A DNA stretch of 38,370 nucleotides from CAYRGG01 sp964423745 (GTDB taxonomy: Bacteria > Pseudomonadota > Gammaproteobacteria > Competibacterales > Competibacteraceae), in NCBI GenBank assembly GCA_964423745.1, contig CAYRGG010000043.1, forward strand, positions 1 to 38,370, given 5' to 3'. Positions within the stretch are counted from its first letter, which is position 1, and the number at the start of each line of letters is the position of its first letter. The notes beneath the pieces are model-generated. The model did not search any database, was not told the DNA's origin, and was given only the letters and a program-made list of their open reading frames with translations. Position numbers and translations under genes: made by a program. Shown piece after piece: positions 16,668 through 26,638 of the stretch.

Positions 16668-17312
16668 ATGCATGCACTTTACCACCCTACCACTGTTTTG
16701 TTAGCCGATGACCATCCTGTTGTGCGCACTGGTTATCGTTGTATATTGGAAGAAATCCATGATATTCAAGTAGTCGCAGAAGCCTGTAACGGGGAAGATG
16801 CCTATAAACGCTATCGAGAATATCAACCGGATGTGACGATTTTAGATCTTGTTATGCCTGGTATCGGCGGCATTGAAACGATTCGCCGTATCTTGGCTAA
16901 AACGCCCCATGCTAATGTGCTAGTGGTCAGTATGCATGGAAGCAAGTCCCTTGTGCAACGCTGCAAGCAAGCAGGCGCCCGCGGTTACATCTCAAAGAGC
17001 AGTCCTATCAACCAATTGATCGAAGGCATTCGCCAGATAGCTCAAGGAGAAACCTTTTTCGACGCAGTACCAGAACCAGACAAAACAGGAGGGGAAGGAT
17101 TTGGTGTTCTTGAAACACTGTCGCAACGGGAATTTCAGGTGTTTCAAATGCTGGCTGAGGGACATACCGTGACAGATATTGCTGAACTACTTTGTATTAG
17201 CCCAAAAACGGTAGGTGTGCATCAAACCCATATTATGAAAAAGCTTGGTCTTATAAATGCCGCGCAACTAACCCGTTTTGCTATTCGATGTGGCATTACA
17301 ACTTCTTATTAA
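16668..17312 (+). CDS. NarL/FixJ-type response regulator
   Basis: This is a two-component response regulator. The receiver domain (about 9-125) has the acidic pair Asp14-Asp15, phospho-acceptor Asp60 in TILDLVMPG, and Lys110 in GYISKSS. The LuxR-type HTH (about 147-207) reads LSQREFQVFQMLAEGHTVTDIAELLCISPKTVGVHQTHIMKKLGL. The length of 214 residues is typical. The ATG at 16668 has no obvious Shine-Dalgarno. No histidine kinase is next to it, so it is an orphan in this window. The following gene starts 36 bases after its stop and is likely co-transcribed. It resembles UvrY/GacA-class regulators in layout, but I would not name it. Confidence 0.92.
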   Translation: MHALYHPTTVLLADDHPVVRTGYRCILEEIHDIQVVAEACNGEDAYKRYREYQPDVTILDLVMPGIGGIETIRRILAKTPHANVLVVSMHGSKSLVQRCKQAGARGYISKSSPINQLIEGIRQIAQGETFFDAVPEPDKTGGEGFGVLETLSQREFQVFQMLAEGHTVTDIAELLCISPKTVGVHQTHIMKKLGLINAAQLTRFAIRCGITTSY

Positions 17313-17348
17313 TAACCAAGCGCCAAAACCACCAGAGGAGGCTTTTTG

Positions 17349-17885
17349 ATGAGTTTTTATGCACCGATGGTCCCCCCCAATATGGCAATGTTAATGATGG
17401 ACGCACACGGCTACCGTAAAAGTTTTTATAAGGAATGTTGCCATCGTTTTCGTCCTTTTGATCCTGCCACAAGTCGCTTGTTTGAAGCACTGGAGGCCGA
17501 AGAAGAAGAGCAAAAACAAGAGATCATGCATCTCATCTATGCGGTATTAGAAAATGAAACATTGGAAATCTCACAATCCTATAGACCAAATTACATACAA
17601 CAGGTTGATATTGACACTAATCAGCATTACTTTTTCGTGATAGACAGCAATATGGCAAAAACGATTCTACAAGCAGCCTTACAAATGGAATGTGAAACCT
17701 ATGGTTTTTATGAAGGACTTTGCACTAAGACAAAACATGACCTTTACTTAAAGGTGCTTTTTAAACGCCTAAGTTCATTCGTAGAAAACCACAGACAAAT
17801 ACTGGAAGAAGCTGTACACCGGTTTTATATTCAAGCACCAGCTAACCATCAACAAGACCAAAAAAAACCAGTTACTTTGAACTAG
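17349..17885 (+). CDS. Hypothetical protein, possible ferritin-like four-helix fold
   Basis: I do not recognise a named family. The start is ATG 17349, with AGAGGAGG (17334-17341) 7 bases upstream, the best Shine-Dalgarno nearby; an in-frame TTG precedes it. The 178-residue protein has two similar halves. Residues 38-60 (PATSRLFEALEAEEEEQKQEIM) and 105-157 (TILQAALQMECETYGFYEGL, then VLFKRLSSFVENHRQILEEA) resemble rubrerythrin-like repeats of the pattern A..FY..L and LF..L...E..H. The usual ExxH iron ligands are degenerate (EEEQ, VENH), so iron binding is doubtful. The C-terminus is Gln/Lys-rich and polar. It follows the response regulator and probably shares its transcript. Confidence 0.7.
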   Translation: MSFYAPMVPPNMAMLMMDAHGYRKSFYKECCHRFRPFDPATSRLFEALEAEEEEQKQEIMHLIYAVLENETLEISQSYRPNYIQQVDIDTNQHYFFVIDSNMAKTILQAALQMECETYGFYEGLCTKTKHDLYLKVLFKRLSSFVENHRQILEEAVHRFYIQAPANHQQDQKKPVTLN

Positions 17886-17915
17886 ATCTGTTATAAAAAA
17901 TCAACCCTCGAATAG

Positions 17916-17927
17916 ACCGAATTCGGT
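17916..17927. repeat. 12-base perfect palindrome between convergent genes
   Basis: ACCGAATTCGGT is its own reverse complement. It lies in the 41-base gap between the ferritin-like gene and recD and touches the recD stop codon. There is no T-run, so a terminator is not supported. Confidence 0.4.
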
Positions 17928-19783
17928 TACTCCATATCGTGGCTTAACTTCTCCCGCAAACCAGAGGCTCGTTTTACCGATTTTTTGATGGCCTGTAAGA
18001 ATACTTCAGGGTTACCCCAGATTGTTAGCTGATGTTTTGCACGGGTGATAGCCGTGTAGATTAATTCCCGGGTTAGCACCCGTGAGTCTTCTGTAGGCAA
18101 CACCAAGGCAACCTGATCAAATTCTGATCCTTGGCTTTTGTGAATCGTCATAGCAAAGACTGGCTCATAATCCGGCAGCCGAGTCACCGGCAAACTGCGC
18201 ACACGCCCGTCGGGCATTTGAAAGTGTACTCGTAATCGATCATCGTGCTGGGGATCGGGTAGCACAATACCGATGTCCCCATTGAATAACTGCAGCTGAT
18301 AATCGTTGCGGGTAATCATCACGGGTCGACCTGGATACCATATATCTTTGGCATACCGCAACTGCGTTCTGACCAACGCTTCAAACCGATCATTGAGGTT
18401 TGCGACACCCCAACGCCCCAGGCGTTGCGGACAAAGAACCCGGTAGGCTTGAAAAGCAGCCAAGATGGTTTGCACGGGTTCACGGCGACGCACCTGGGCT
18501 AAATAATCTTGATAGCCCTTTAACAACCGCGCGAGTAGATCCTGTTCGCTCTCTTCTGGGTTTGGATGACACCAGGTTATGCCTTCTAAAGCTATGTCCC
18601 AGCCTTTTTGCATGGCGCGAACGGTCTGCTCATCACCCTGGTTAACCGCCTGGGCTAAACGGCCAATCCCACTGTCGCTGCGAAAACGATAACTGTGCCG
18701 TAGTAACACAATACTGTCTTGTAAGGGTTGAGATTGGTTATGGGGCACAGGGACAGGTTGCTGGGTAAGCGCTGTCAACTGCTGGGCAAACTCAGACGAA
18801 TAACCTGCGTATTGCGTACATAGTTCCCCGAATACTGTACCGGCTTCCACTGAGCTCAGCTGATCTTTGTCCCCCAATAAAATTAACCGAGTCTCAAGGG
18901 AAAGCGCCTGCACTATTTTCGCCATCAAAGCTAGATCCACCATGGAAGCTTCATCGATAACCAGGATATCTAGATTTAAAGGGTTGTCTTCATCATGGAG
19001 AAAATAAACGCCATCGGAACGCAGACCTAATAAACGATGTAAGGTGTATGCCTGCTCGGGAATCGCCGCCAAAATAGCAGGCGCCACCCTAGTCGCCAGC
19101 TGCGCTTTACTGGCCCGAATCGCTTCCTGGACACGGGCAGCGGCCTTGCCTGTGGGTGCGGCAAGACCAATGCGCAGTTTATGGGGACCCGCTTGCTCTA
19201 GTAACACTGCTAAAATCTTTGCTAATGTGGTGGTTTTACCGGTTCCTGGTCCACCGGAAATCACTGTAAAACCACGCAGTAGGGCAAGACCCGCGGCCAC
19301 TTTTTGCCAATCCTCGCCGATCTGCTGACCTTGGGTTGGAAAAAGTCGTTCTAGACTCTGGGTTAACTCCCCGCTAGGAATTTGAAAAATCTGTTTAGCG
19401 CGTTGCTTTAACGCTACCGCCAAGTATTGCTCGTAGTTCCAGTAACGATAAAGGTATAACCGATCTCGATCATCCAACACTAACGGTTGCCATGCCCCCG
19501 GTGTTCCCACCACTAGGCTGCTTTGCAGCTTACGCCGCCATTGTTTTAGCCCTGGGGCAACCACAGAGGGCTGTTGTAGTTCGGTCCATAGCAAAGGTTG
19601 TTGGGCATATTGAGTTAGATCTAAGCAGACATCGCCGTTATTGACCGCCCGGCTTGCTAAAGCCGACCCTAATAGCAACTCTTCACTAGGCGCACTGTCC
19701 AGTTCCGCCATTAAATAGGCAAACTCAGCATCTAAGGCATCGATAACCCCCTGTTGACAAAGCTGTTCCAAGCTGTCACTCAA
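17927..19783 (-). CDS. recD: RecBCD enzyme subunit RecD
   Basis: RecD is the 5'-3' helicase of the RecBCD double-strand-break repair complex. Walker A is GGPGTGKTTTLAKIL. Further helicase motifs are LDILVIDEASMVDLALM, LILLGDKDQLSSVEAG, YEPVFAMTIHKSQGSEFDQVALVLP and ELIYTAITRAKHQL. The reading frame is open back to 19870, but I choose TTG 19783. GGGGAG lies 9 bases before it, it overlaps recB by 8 bases, and it gives 618 residues (608 in E. coli) with the typical start SDSLEQL. An alternative is ATG 19813 without Shine-Dalgarno. It is the last gene of recC-recB-recD. Confidence 0.93.
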   Translation of the reverse strand: MSDSLEQLCQQGVIDALDAEFAYLMAELDSAPSEELLLGSALASRAVNNGDVCLDLTQYAQQPLLWTELQQPSVVAPGLKQWRRKLQSSLVVGTPGAWQPLVLDDRDRLYLYRYWNYEQYLAVALKQRAKQIFQIPSGELTQSLERLFPTQGQQIGEDWQKVAAGLALLRGFTVISGGPGTGKTTTLAKILAVLLEQAGPHKLRIGLAAPTGKAAARVQEAIRASKAQLATRVAPAILAAIPEQAYTLHRLLGLRSDGVYFLHDEDNPLNLDILVIDEASMVDLALMAKIVQALSLETRLILLGDKDQLSSVEAGTVFGELCTQYAGYSSEFAQQLTALTQQPVPVPHNQSQPLQDSIVLLRHSYRFRSDSGIGRLAQAVNQGDEQTVRAMQKGWDIALEGITWCHPNPEESEQDLLARLLKGYQDYLAQVRRREPVQTILAAFQAYRVLCPQRLGRWGVANLNDRFEALVRTQLRYAKDIWYPGRPVMITRNDYQLQLFNGDIGIVLPDPQHDDRLRVHFQMPDGRVRSLPVTRLPDYEPVFAMTIHKSQGSEFDQVALVLPTEDSRVLTRELIYTAITRAKHQLTIWGNPEVFLQAIKKSVKRASGLREKLSHDME

Positions 19784-22700
19784 AAAAATGTTCTCCCCTT
19801 TGCAGATAGTCATCCAGGGCTGTGATGAGTCGCTGGGGCGGACGGTCAGCGAATTGGCCACAGCGCACACCTAGTTCAGGACGCATACCCCGTAAAAAAA
19901 GATAACGTACACCGCCAAAATGGCGATCGTAATCGTAATCGGGCAAACGCCATGTTAAATAACGGTGTACAGCGAGGGTATAAATAAGATATTGCAGATG
20001 ATAGCAGCCTGCCACCATGGCCTTATCCAGGTATTCCGGCTGATAGGCTTGCAGATCATAGCCTAGCCAATTGGATTTGTAGTCCACCACATAAAAGCGT
20101 CCTTGAAAGTGAAACACTAAATCGATAAACCCTCGCATAAATCCCTCTAACATCTTGAAGTCTAAGGCCGCTAGCTGCTCTTTTCCCTGTTTGCTATACA
20201 TTTCCACTATGCGGCGCAAATGTTCCACATGAAGATGAGCAAAGGGAAATAGAAACTCCAATTCGGTCAACCGTTGACTCCGCTCCACCTGGGCTAAAGT
20301 CAGCCTCCCCACCTCATCCAGGGGGGTGTGAAGCACAGCTTCTAAGAGGGTCGTGATGGTATTAGTCCATTCGGGTGCAAAACCGAACCGCAGCAACTGT
20401 TGTTGTACTTTTTCTTCAATGATCGTGGTCGAGGAACGAAAATCTATCTCTTCCAATATGGCATGTAAACAGCGTCCAGCCCGCGCACCGCGAGGAAAGG
20501 TAAACACCGACCTTTCTTCTTCGGCATTGGAAGACATGGGCCCCAACGTGGCGTCGTAATCCGGCAATTCGCTACTGCGCCGTTCATAAAGGGCGGTAAA
20601 ACTGGTGAAACATCGCCCTACCCGTACCTGTCCCTGAAACTTTCGAGCTGTCAATAGCGGCGTTTTACTGGCAACAGCTTGGTACGTTGCAGGCTTATGG
20701 TTAAATAGGGGATAACAATGGATGTGTTGCTCAGTGGCCTTCACCAAGTTAGCCAGATCCTTTTCGAAGTCTGTATCGGTCAGATTTTTAACAGAATCCC
20801 AATGCTTTTCTAAAGCATCGACACACTCGTCAATGCGGGTCGGACCGTGGAGCAACCAAGCCAAAGCGGACTTTTCCGCACCTCTGATAGCACCCCAAAC
20901 CACATAGCAACGGTATTTAGCCCGTGTCAATGCCACATAGGCTAGGCGCAGGTCTTCGGCTAAGGTTTCCCGGGTGACATGGTGCTGCCATTCATGCTGC
21001 TGCGGTGAACCAAAGTCTAAAACCGCCCGAAAATCATCGTCAGGATCGTGAAACGTAAGAATATCCTTGCCTTTAGACCCTCCTTTGGCGTCCCACAGGA
21101 ACGGACAAAAAACGATAGGGTATTCTAAACCCTTACTCTTATGGACGGTGACAATCTGCACCAACTCAGCATCGCTTTCCAGACGCAATTGCTGATCTTC
21201 ATCTTCCCCGTTGGGATTTTGCCGTTGCTCGGCTAACCATTTTACCAGTCCGACCATCCCGAGTCGCCGATCGAGATTGACAGCCTGTAACAACTCCCCC
21301 AGATGCAATAGATTTGTTAAACGCCGCTCACCATCCCGAAAGTTCAATAACCGCCGATAAATATCGCGATTCATCAACAAGCGTCGAAACATACGGATAA
21401 AACCCTGGGTTTGCCAAGACTCATGATAATCGGCAAACTCCAATAATACCTTCTCCCAGGCTGCTTCTGTCTCCAAAAGACGTTGCAACCCATTGCCGGA
21501 AACCCCTAGTAGCTCGGTGAGCAAGGCAACTTTAATCAATCCTTCCGAACGCGCCAGCGCCACGGCTCTCAATATCCGCTCTAGATCCTGGGCTTCTTGA
21601 GTAGCAAACACACTGTCCCGAGAGTGTTGGACACTGCTCACACCCAGATCTAGCAGGGCATTGCGCACCAACAGCGCTTGCCAGCGGTCACGCACCAAAA
21701 CGGCAATATGACCGCCCTGCAGGCTCTCTCTGTGTCCGCTGCTATCCTCGATATAGGCTTGTCCCTGGATACTGAGATTGAGTAAGCGAGCGATTTCCGC
21801 CGCCGTAGCTTTGGCAATCTGTTCACTGGCTTCTCTTTTGGCGTGTTGTTTTGGTTTGCTATCTTGAGTCTGACCCATAAACCATAGCTGTAACGGGGCC
21901 AGCGAAGTATCTTTAGTCAAGTGCAGAACAGAACGCTCTGTAGCGGCGGGTTGCACCCCTTGAAAGGGAATCTGTTGCAACAGAAAAGGATCGGGACAGT
22001 GTTGAAAAAGGCCATTGATGGCCGCAATGAGCTTCGGGTCGGAACGCCAATTAACCGCTAATGTATATTCCGCCGCTGCCTGCTGACGCGCTTGCAGATA
22101 AGCAAAGATATCCGCGCCACGAAAACTATAAATGGCTTGTTTGGGATCACCCACAAAAAAGACCGGTTGTTCGCTACTTCGATAAATGGCGTTAAAAATA
22201 GCGTACTGTGTGGGATCAGTATCCTGAAATTCATCGATGAGGGCAGCGCCAAATCGCTGCCGCACCTGTTCAGCCAATCTAGGACCCCGTTGTGGATGAT
22301 CCAGGGCTTCGCCCAGTTGACCTAATAGATCGTCATAAGACTGAATTTGCAGTTCACGCTTGCGACGGCGCAGCTCTTGATTACAGTAGCTAAACAACTC
22401 ATAGCGAAGTCGCTGCAAGCTACGTTCAAATCCATCTTCCAAGGCTATAAACGCCTTGTGGAGGGTTTCGCAGGTATCGAAGAAAGAATGGACCGGGATA
22501 GATTGTCCCTTTTTGGTTTTTTCCCGCAACATGGAGGTGGTAAAATTCGCAAACTTTTCTGGACAATGGGGGTTGGCTAGAGCCCCCTGTGCAAAAAACT
22601 CGTCGAGCTCAACAAACCAATTTTCCATGTTTTTATTGTAAACAGTTTTATTGAGACACTGTTCCCGTGCTTCTAACAATAACTTAATCACCTCATCCCG

Positions 22701-23399
22701 TTGCGAGAACCAAAGGTCACAAGATTTTATAAAGGCGGTCTCGAAGGTCTGCTCAACGGCTGCTAAGTCTTCTAGCTGGGTAAGTTCTGCTATTTTTAGA
22801 TAAGGCTTGCCAAGATAGGATTGGATACTCATCTGCAATGCAGACGGCGTCAAACGGGTATCGATAATCCGATAGGCCCAGCGAGGGGACACTTGATAGC
22901 TGTGGCAACGCCAGAAGTCTTCGACAATTTCTTTAAGGAGCGTGGACTGATCCGCGAGGATTTCGGTGTCGAAGGGCATTCCGCAGGCAAAGGCCGTATC
23001 CGTCAGTATCCGCTGACAAAAACCATGAATCGTAAAGATAGCCGCTTCATCAAAGGCCATCAGCGCATTGTTCAGGCGACGTATGGCGATATCCTTGTGG
23101 AGCGCGGCACCCTTATCAGCAAAGCGCTCTAGCAATAGGCCACAAAAGGGATCTGAGCTATAACCCGCTTGTAATGCTTGGCGCACTTCAAATAAGCGGT
23201 TACGAATACGCTCCTTAAGTTCCTCCGTAGCCGCGCGGGTAAAGGTAACCACCAGTATGTCGCCGATGCCATAACCTTTTTCCAACACTAAACGTACATA
23301 GAGACCGGCGATGGCATAGGTTTTACCCGTTCCGGCGCTAGCTTCAATCAAGTTGATGGTATTCAGGGGAACCTGAAAAACATCTAATGGCCGACTCAC
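19776..23399 (-). CDS. recB: RecBCD enzyme subunit RecB
   Basis: RecB is the 3'-5' helicase and the only nuclease of RecBCD. The N-terminal UvrD-type helicase has Walker A ASAGTGKTYAIAGLYVRL (Lys26), GAALIDEFQDTDPTQY, FVGDPKQAIYSFRGAD and VTVHKSKGLEYPIVFCPF. The C-terminal nuclease domain has GFIDLVFHFQGRFYVVDYKSNWLG with Asp1106 and Lys1108 in the catalytic DYK position. The length of 1207 residues is close to the 1180 of E. coli. The start is GTG at 23399 overlapping the recC stop by four bases (GTGA). All residues needed for activity appear present. Confidence 0.98.
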   Translation of the reverse strand: MSRPLDVFQVPLNTINLIEASAGTGKTYAIAGLYVRLVLEKGYGIGDILVVTFTRAATEELKERIRNRLFEVRQALQAGYSSDPFCGLLLERFADKGAALHKDIAIRRLNNALMAFDEAAIFTIHGFCQRILTDTAFACGMPFDTEILADQSTLLKEIVEDFWRCHSYQVSPRWAYRIIDTRLTPSALQMSIQSYLGKPYLKIAELTQLEDLAAVEQTFETAFIKSCDLWFSQRDEVIKLLLEAREQCLNKTVYNKNMENWFVELDEFFAQGALANPHCPEKFANFTTSMLREKTKKGQSIPVHSFFDTCETLHKAFIALEDGFERSLQRLRYELFSYCNQELRRRKRELQIQSYDDLLGQLGEALDHPQRGPRLAEQVRQRFGAALIDEFQDTDPTQYAIFNAIYRSSEQPVFFVGDPKQAIYSFRGADIFAYLQARQQAAAEYTLAVNWRSDPKLIAAINGLFQHCPDPFLLQQIPFQGVQPAATERSVLHLTKDTSLAPLQLWFMGQTQDSKPKQHAKREASEQIAKATAAEIARLLNLSIQGQAYIEDSSGHRESLQGGHIAVLVRDRWQALLVRNALLDLGVSSVQHSRDSVFATQEAQDLERILRAVALARSEGLIKVALLTELLGVSGNGLQRLLETEAAWEKVLLEFADYHESWQTQGFIRMFRRLLMNRDIYRRLLNFRDGERRLTNLLHLGELLQAVNLDRRLGMVGLVKWLAEQRQNPNGEDEDQQLRLESDAELVQIVTVHKSKGLEYPIVFCPFLWDAKGGSKGKDILTFHDPDDDFRAVLDFGSPQQHEWQHHVTRETLAEDLRLAYVALTRAKYRCYVVWGAIRGAEKSALAWLLHGPTRIDECVDALEKHWDSVKNLTDTDFEKDLANLVKATEQHIHCYPLFNHKPATYQAVASKTPLLTARKFQGQVRVGRCFTSFTALYERRSSELPDYDATLGPMSSNAEEERSVFTFPRGARAGRCLHAILEEIDFRSSTTIIEEKVQQQLLRFGFAPEWTNTITTLLEAVLHTPLDEVGRLTLAQVERSQRLTELEFLFPFAHLHVEHLRRIVEMYSKQGKEQLAALDFKMLEGFMRGFIDLVFHFQGRFYVVDYKSNWLGYDLQAYQPEYLDKAMVAGCYHLQYLIYTLAVHRYLTWRLPDYDYDRHFGGVRYLFLRGMRPELGVRCGQFADRPPQRLITALDDYLQRGEHFFE

Positions 23400-26300
23400 G
23401 ACAAGTCCTGACGATGGGCGAAAATAGGCTTAAACACACACTCGGCAAGTTCAGCGAATTCCTTATCGATGGGTGACGTATCACGAAAGATTAATTGGTT
23501 ATAAGGGTTCATGACATCACCCCAGCTTTTTTCAGATCCCTTCCAGATCTGCTCGGCTTTCTGGAACGGATCGTCTTTATCCGCGGCATTTATAAAAGCT
23601 AAACTGGTGCGGGGGAAAAATTTCAAGGGCCAACGTAGACCCTGCCGATATATATTTAGAAGTTCTTCCAAGATTGCCGCCGAATGATCAATAGGCATTA
23701 GTTTAAATCCTGTCCCCAAGCCAAGCCATTGGGTTTCCAGTACAACCCCTGCCGGTTTAACACAGTTAAGCATAAGATGCTGAATCCAGATTTCTAGATA
23801 ATGACGCGCCGAAAGAGGATTTACATGAAAAATAACTAGACCTTTTTGGGTCACATGGGTTAGTCGTCCCGTTAACTCAAACCCGGCCATATTTAAGCTT
23901 ACCTCCACTTTTTCTCGGTCTTGGCAAGCAACCCGCTTCCAAGTCTCAAGTAGGGGCTTAACTTTACCCACTTCTCTTGCAAAAGAAGCCCGACCCAGTT
24001 CGCCATGGGGTAGTAAACCCTGTGCTTGAACGATGGGTAAAATATCTGCCGGTGTTTGACCTGCTTGTTGACGTATAAATAGTTGCTCACGAATTTTCCG
24101 ATCCACGAAAGGCTCTAACAAAAAAGGCTCAGAAATTTCCAGTAACTCTTTACCTTCCTGGAGAAAAATACCGAGCCGCTGGTTGAGCAAAAACCGACTG
24201 GGATGACGAAAAAATTTGATCAACTGAGTTAGATCTAAGCTATCAAACAGGTCTTCCGGGTCCGGTAAAGGATCGCAAAACAGGGGCATGCGTGGATCCG
24301 TTTCCTGCCCTTGAGTTTGCGCCGCAGCACACAACATGCCTGAGTAGCTAAATAATGGGGTTAGGTTTTCTGGATCGTCGGTAAAATAACGCTGGCTAAA
24401 GGGTTGCAGGGGATGCCGAGTTACGATGCCATCCAGAGGACTTTTCCCTTTACTTTCTTTGACATAAAATCCCTGGCGCACATAGTCCAACAATTCGCTC
24501 ACCAATACAGACGGTGGGATAGAACTATTGTCCCGAATGCTGCTTCCCACATAGCTTAGATAAAACACCTCCCGGGCTGACAAAAGCGCCTCTAAAAATA
24601 GGTAACGATCTTCATGACGGGGAGACCGATCCCCACGGCGAGGGCGCTTTGCCATGAGATCAAAATCTATGGACCGTTGCGGTCGTGGATAGGCGCCATC
24701 GTTGAGGCCGATCAAGCAGACCACTTTAAAGGGAATACTGCGCATGGGCATCAACGTGCAGAAGGTTATACCACCGGCCAAGAACCCCATAGGTTTAGCA
24801 ATACCCGCCAAACACTTTTCCAACCAGGCGCGTATTATGCTGACCGGTAGCGCGTTGGAAAAGGTAGCCAGCTCGGCGCTGGCGGCCAACTCCTCAAAAG
24901 CTGTGCAAAGGCTTTCCCGCTGGGGTTCCGTAGCGTCGTCAACAGCGATAAAGTCATCTAAAACCCTATACAATAGCTGACGCCACCCACTAATAGTGCG
25001 CTCTTCGTTGAGCTGTCTGTTGAGGGCAAAAAGCTTTCGGGTAAAGCGCCGTAAGCGGCCCATTACCCGGGCGTGCTGCCCTTCCATAGGGTCAAAGGGA
25101 AGAATCTCTGCAAACAGTCCCTGTTCTTTACCCGGCAAGGCGAAGCCTAATAACAGCCGCTCCATACCGGCTTTCCAGGTATTTTCATGGGTAGCTGGCA
25201 ACCCTAATTGTTGCCGTTCTGTCCCGTCAATACCCCAGCGCACGGCTGTCTGTTGCAACCAATCGGTAATTAAGGGTAAGTCGTCCTCGCTAAGCTCAAA
25301 GCGTTGCCGGATGGCGGGAATCTCTAATAAAGCAAGCACTTGGTTGACGGTAAAACGGCTTTTCGACAAAGACAATAAGGTGAAAAAAGCGTCTATTAGG
25401 GCGTTTTCCCAACGCAAACCACGATCTGCGATATGAAAGGGAATGCGGTGTTTTGCCTCTGCCGTCGTGAACACAGCCTGGATACTGGGTGCATAGGCGT
25501 CGATATCGGGAGTCATGACGATGATATCGTCAGCTTTTAGAGAAGGATTGTGGTGCAATAAGCTCAGTAACTGATCAAACAGCACTTCCACTTCCCGCAT
25601 GGGACTATGACAGACGTGAACCTGCAAGGACCGGTCAATACAGGCTAAAGGGGTCATGGAAGTCGCGCAACTGTAGGTATCAAAAGCACAAACCGTATGG
25701 TTACTGCCACGGTTTCGTAACTCCAATATATCCCCTTGCAGACAATGCAGCAGGCTATCTTCAGGTATCTCTGCAAATAATTCGTCGGGGGCCGCATCAA
25801 TTTCCGCCAACAAATGATGAAAATCCCGTCCTTGACGTCCCCAAGATGCCAGCAGACGGTTACCCGTTTCTAGATAAAGAGATTCTGCATCCTGTGTTTG
25901 GCTCACTTTGGCAATTTCCCGCTCAGCCATAATCATGCCCCAATACTGCCGGCAGGGATTCAATAAATAAAAATCAACCTGACAAAAATTAGCTAACTGC
26001 AACAACGACTCCAAATGAGCTGCCGGTAGACTCGTAATGCCAAAACAGGAAAACCGTGCAGGCATACCTGGGGGGCGTTCGTTAATGTTGCTAATTTTTT
26101 CATTAAAGGTTTGCTGCACATGGGCCCGATGCGGCGGGTTCGGACCTGTCAATCGCCGCCATAACTCAGCTTGCCAGTTGTCTTTCTGACCTTGTTCCCA
26201 CTGACTGATCCAGTCGGGACGATAGACAAGATACTGATCGAAGAGATCGGCGACTCGGCAGGCCAATTGGTAGCGTTGAAAGGCATCGGCATCTTCTAAA

Positions 26301-26638
26301 TAGCTGATTAGAGGAGCAAAAACAGCTTCATTCTCTAACCTGTCAAAATAGGTCAAGATGCGCCAGACCAAGGCTTCTTTAGCAAAACTTGATACATCAG
26401 GCAATTGTGGAACAACCGCCTGGTACATTTTCCAGATAAATGTAGCAGGATAGGGAAACTGTAAATTTGCAGCAATCGTCAAACGCTGGGCTAACATGAT
26501 AGATGCCCAGCGCTTCATGCCATTGCTTTGAACAAGAATAATGTCAGACTCAAAAGGCGAAGCTGGAGATACGCGCAAATTATCTGCTAAACGGTTTACC
26601 AAGCTTTCCAGTCGATTGCTGTGGTATATCTTGAGCAT
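23396..26638 (-). CDS. recC: RecBCD enzyme subunit RecC
   Basis: RecC scans for the Chi recombination signal and holds the complex together. The N-terminus MLKIYHSNRLESLVNRLADNL and DIILVQSNGMKRW are typical. Other family segments are RFSCFGITSLPAAHLESL, QVHVCHSPMREVEVLFDQLL, DIIVMTPDIDAYAPSIQAVF and SIPFKVVCLIGLNDGAYPR. At 1080 residues it is somewhat shorter than the 1122 of E. coli. AGGA lies 9 bases upstream of the ATG at 26638. It is the first gene of the recCBD operon, with overlapping junctions that imply stoichiometric translation. The Chi sequence for this species cannot be deduced here. Confidence 0.97.
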   Translation of the reverse strand: MLKIYHSNRLESLVNRLADNLRVSPASPFESDIILVQSNGMKRWASIMLAQRLTIAANLQFPYPATFIWKMYQAVVPQLPDVSSFAKEALVWRILTYFDRLENEAVFAPLISYLEDADAFQRYQLACRVADLFDQYLVYRPDWISQWEQGQKDNWQAELWRRLTGPNPPHRAHVQQTFNEKISNINERPPGMPARFSCFGITSLPAAHLESLLQLANFCQVDFYLLNPCRQYWGMIMAEREIAKVSQTQDAESLYLETGNRLLASWGRQGRDFHHLLAEIDAAPDELFAEIPEDSLLHCLQGDILELRNRGSNHTVCAFDTYSCATSMTPLACIDRSLQVHVCHSPMREVEVLFDQLLSLLHHNPSLKADDIIVMTPDIDAYAPSIQAVFTTAEAKHRIPFHIADRGLRWENALIDAFFTLLSLSKSRFTVNQVLALLEIPAIRQRFELSEDDLPLITDWLQQTAVRWGIDGTERQQLGLPATHENTWKAGMERLLLGFALPGKEQGLFAEILPFDPMEGQHARVMGRLRRFTRKLFALNRQLNEERTISGWRQLLYRVLDDFIAVDDATEPQRESLCTAFEELAASAELATFSNALPVSIIRAWLEKCLAGIAKPMGFLAGGITFCTLMPMRSIPFKVVCLIGLNDGAYPRPQRSIDFDLMAKRPRRGDRSPRHEDRYLFLEALLSAREVFYLSYVGSSIRDNSSIPPSVLVSELLDYVRQGFYVKESKGKSPLDGIVTRHPLQPFSQRYFTDDPENLTPLFSYSGMLCAAAQTQGQETDPRMPLFCDPLPDPEDLFDSLDLTQLIKFFRHPSRFLLNQRLGIFLQEGKELLEISEPFLLEPFVDRKIREQLFIRQQAGQTPADILPIVQAQGLLPHGELGRASFAREVGKVKPLLETWKRVACQDREKVEVSLNMAGFELTGRLTHVTQKGLVIFHVNPLSARHYLEIWIQHLMLNCVKPAGVVLETQWLGLGTGFKLMPIDHSAAILEELLNIYRQGLRWPLKFFPRTSLAFINAADKDDPFQKAEQIWKGSEKSWGDVMNPYNQLIFRDTSPIDKEFAELAECVFKPIFAHRQDLS

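Noticed and set aside
19784..19870. Longer RecD N-terminus
   Set aside because: It lies inside recB, lacks a Shine-Dalgarno and makes the protein longer than homologues. TTG 19783 has GGGGAG at good spacing.
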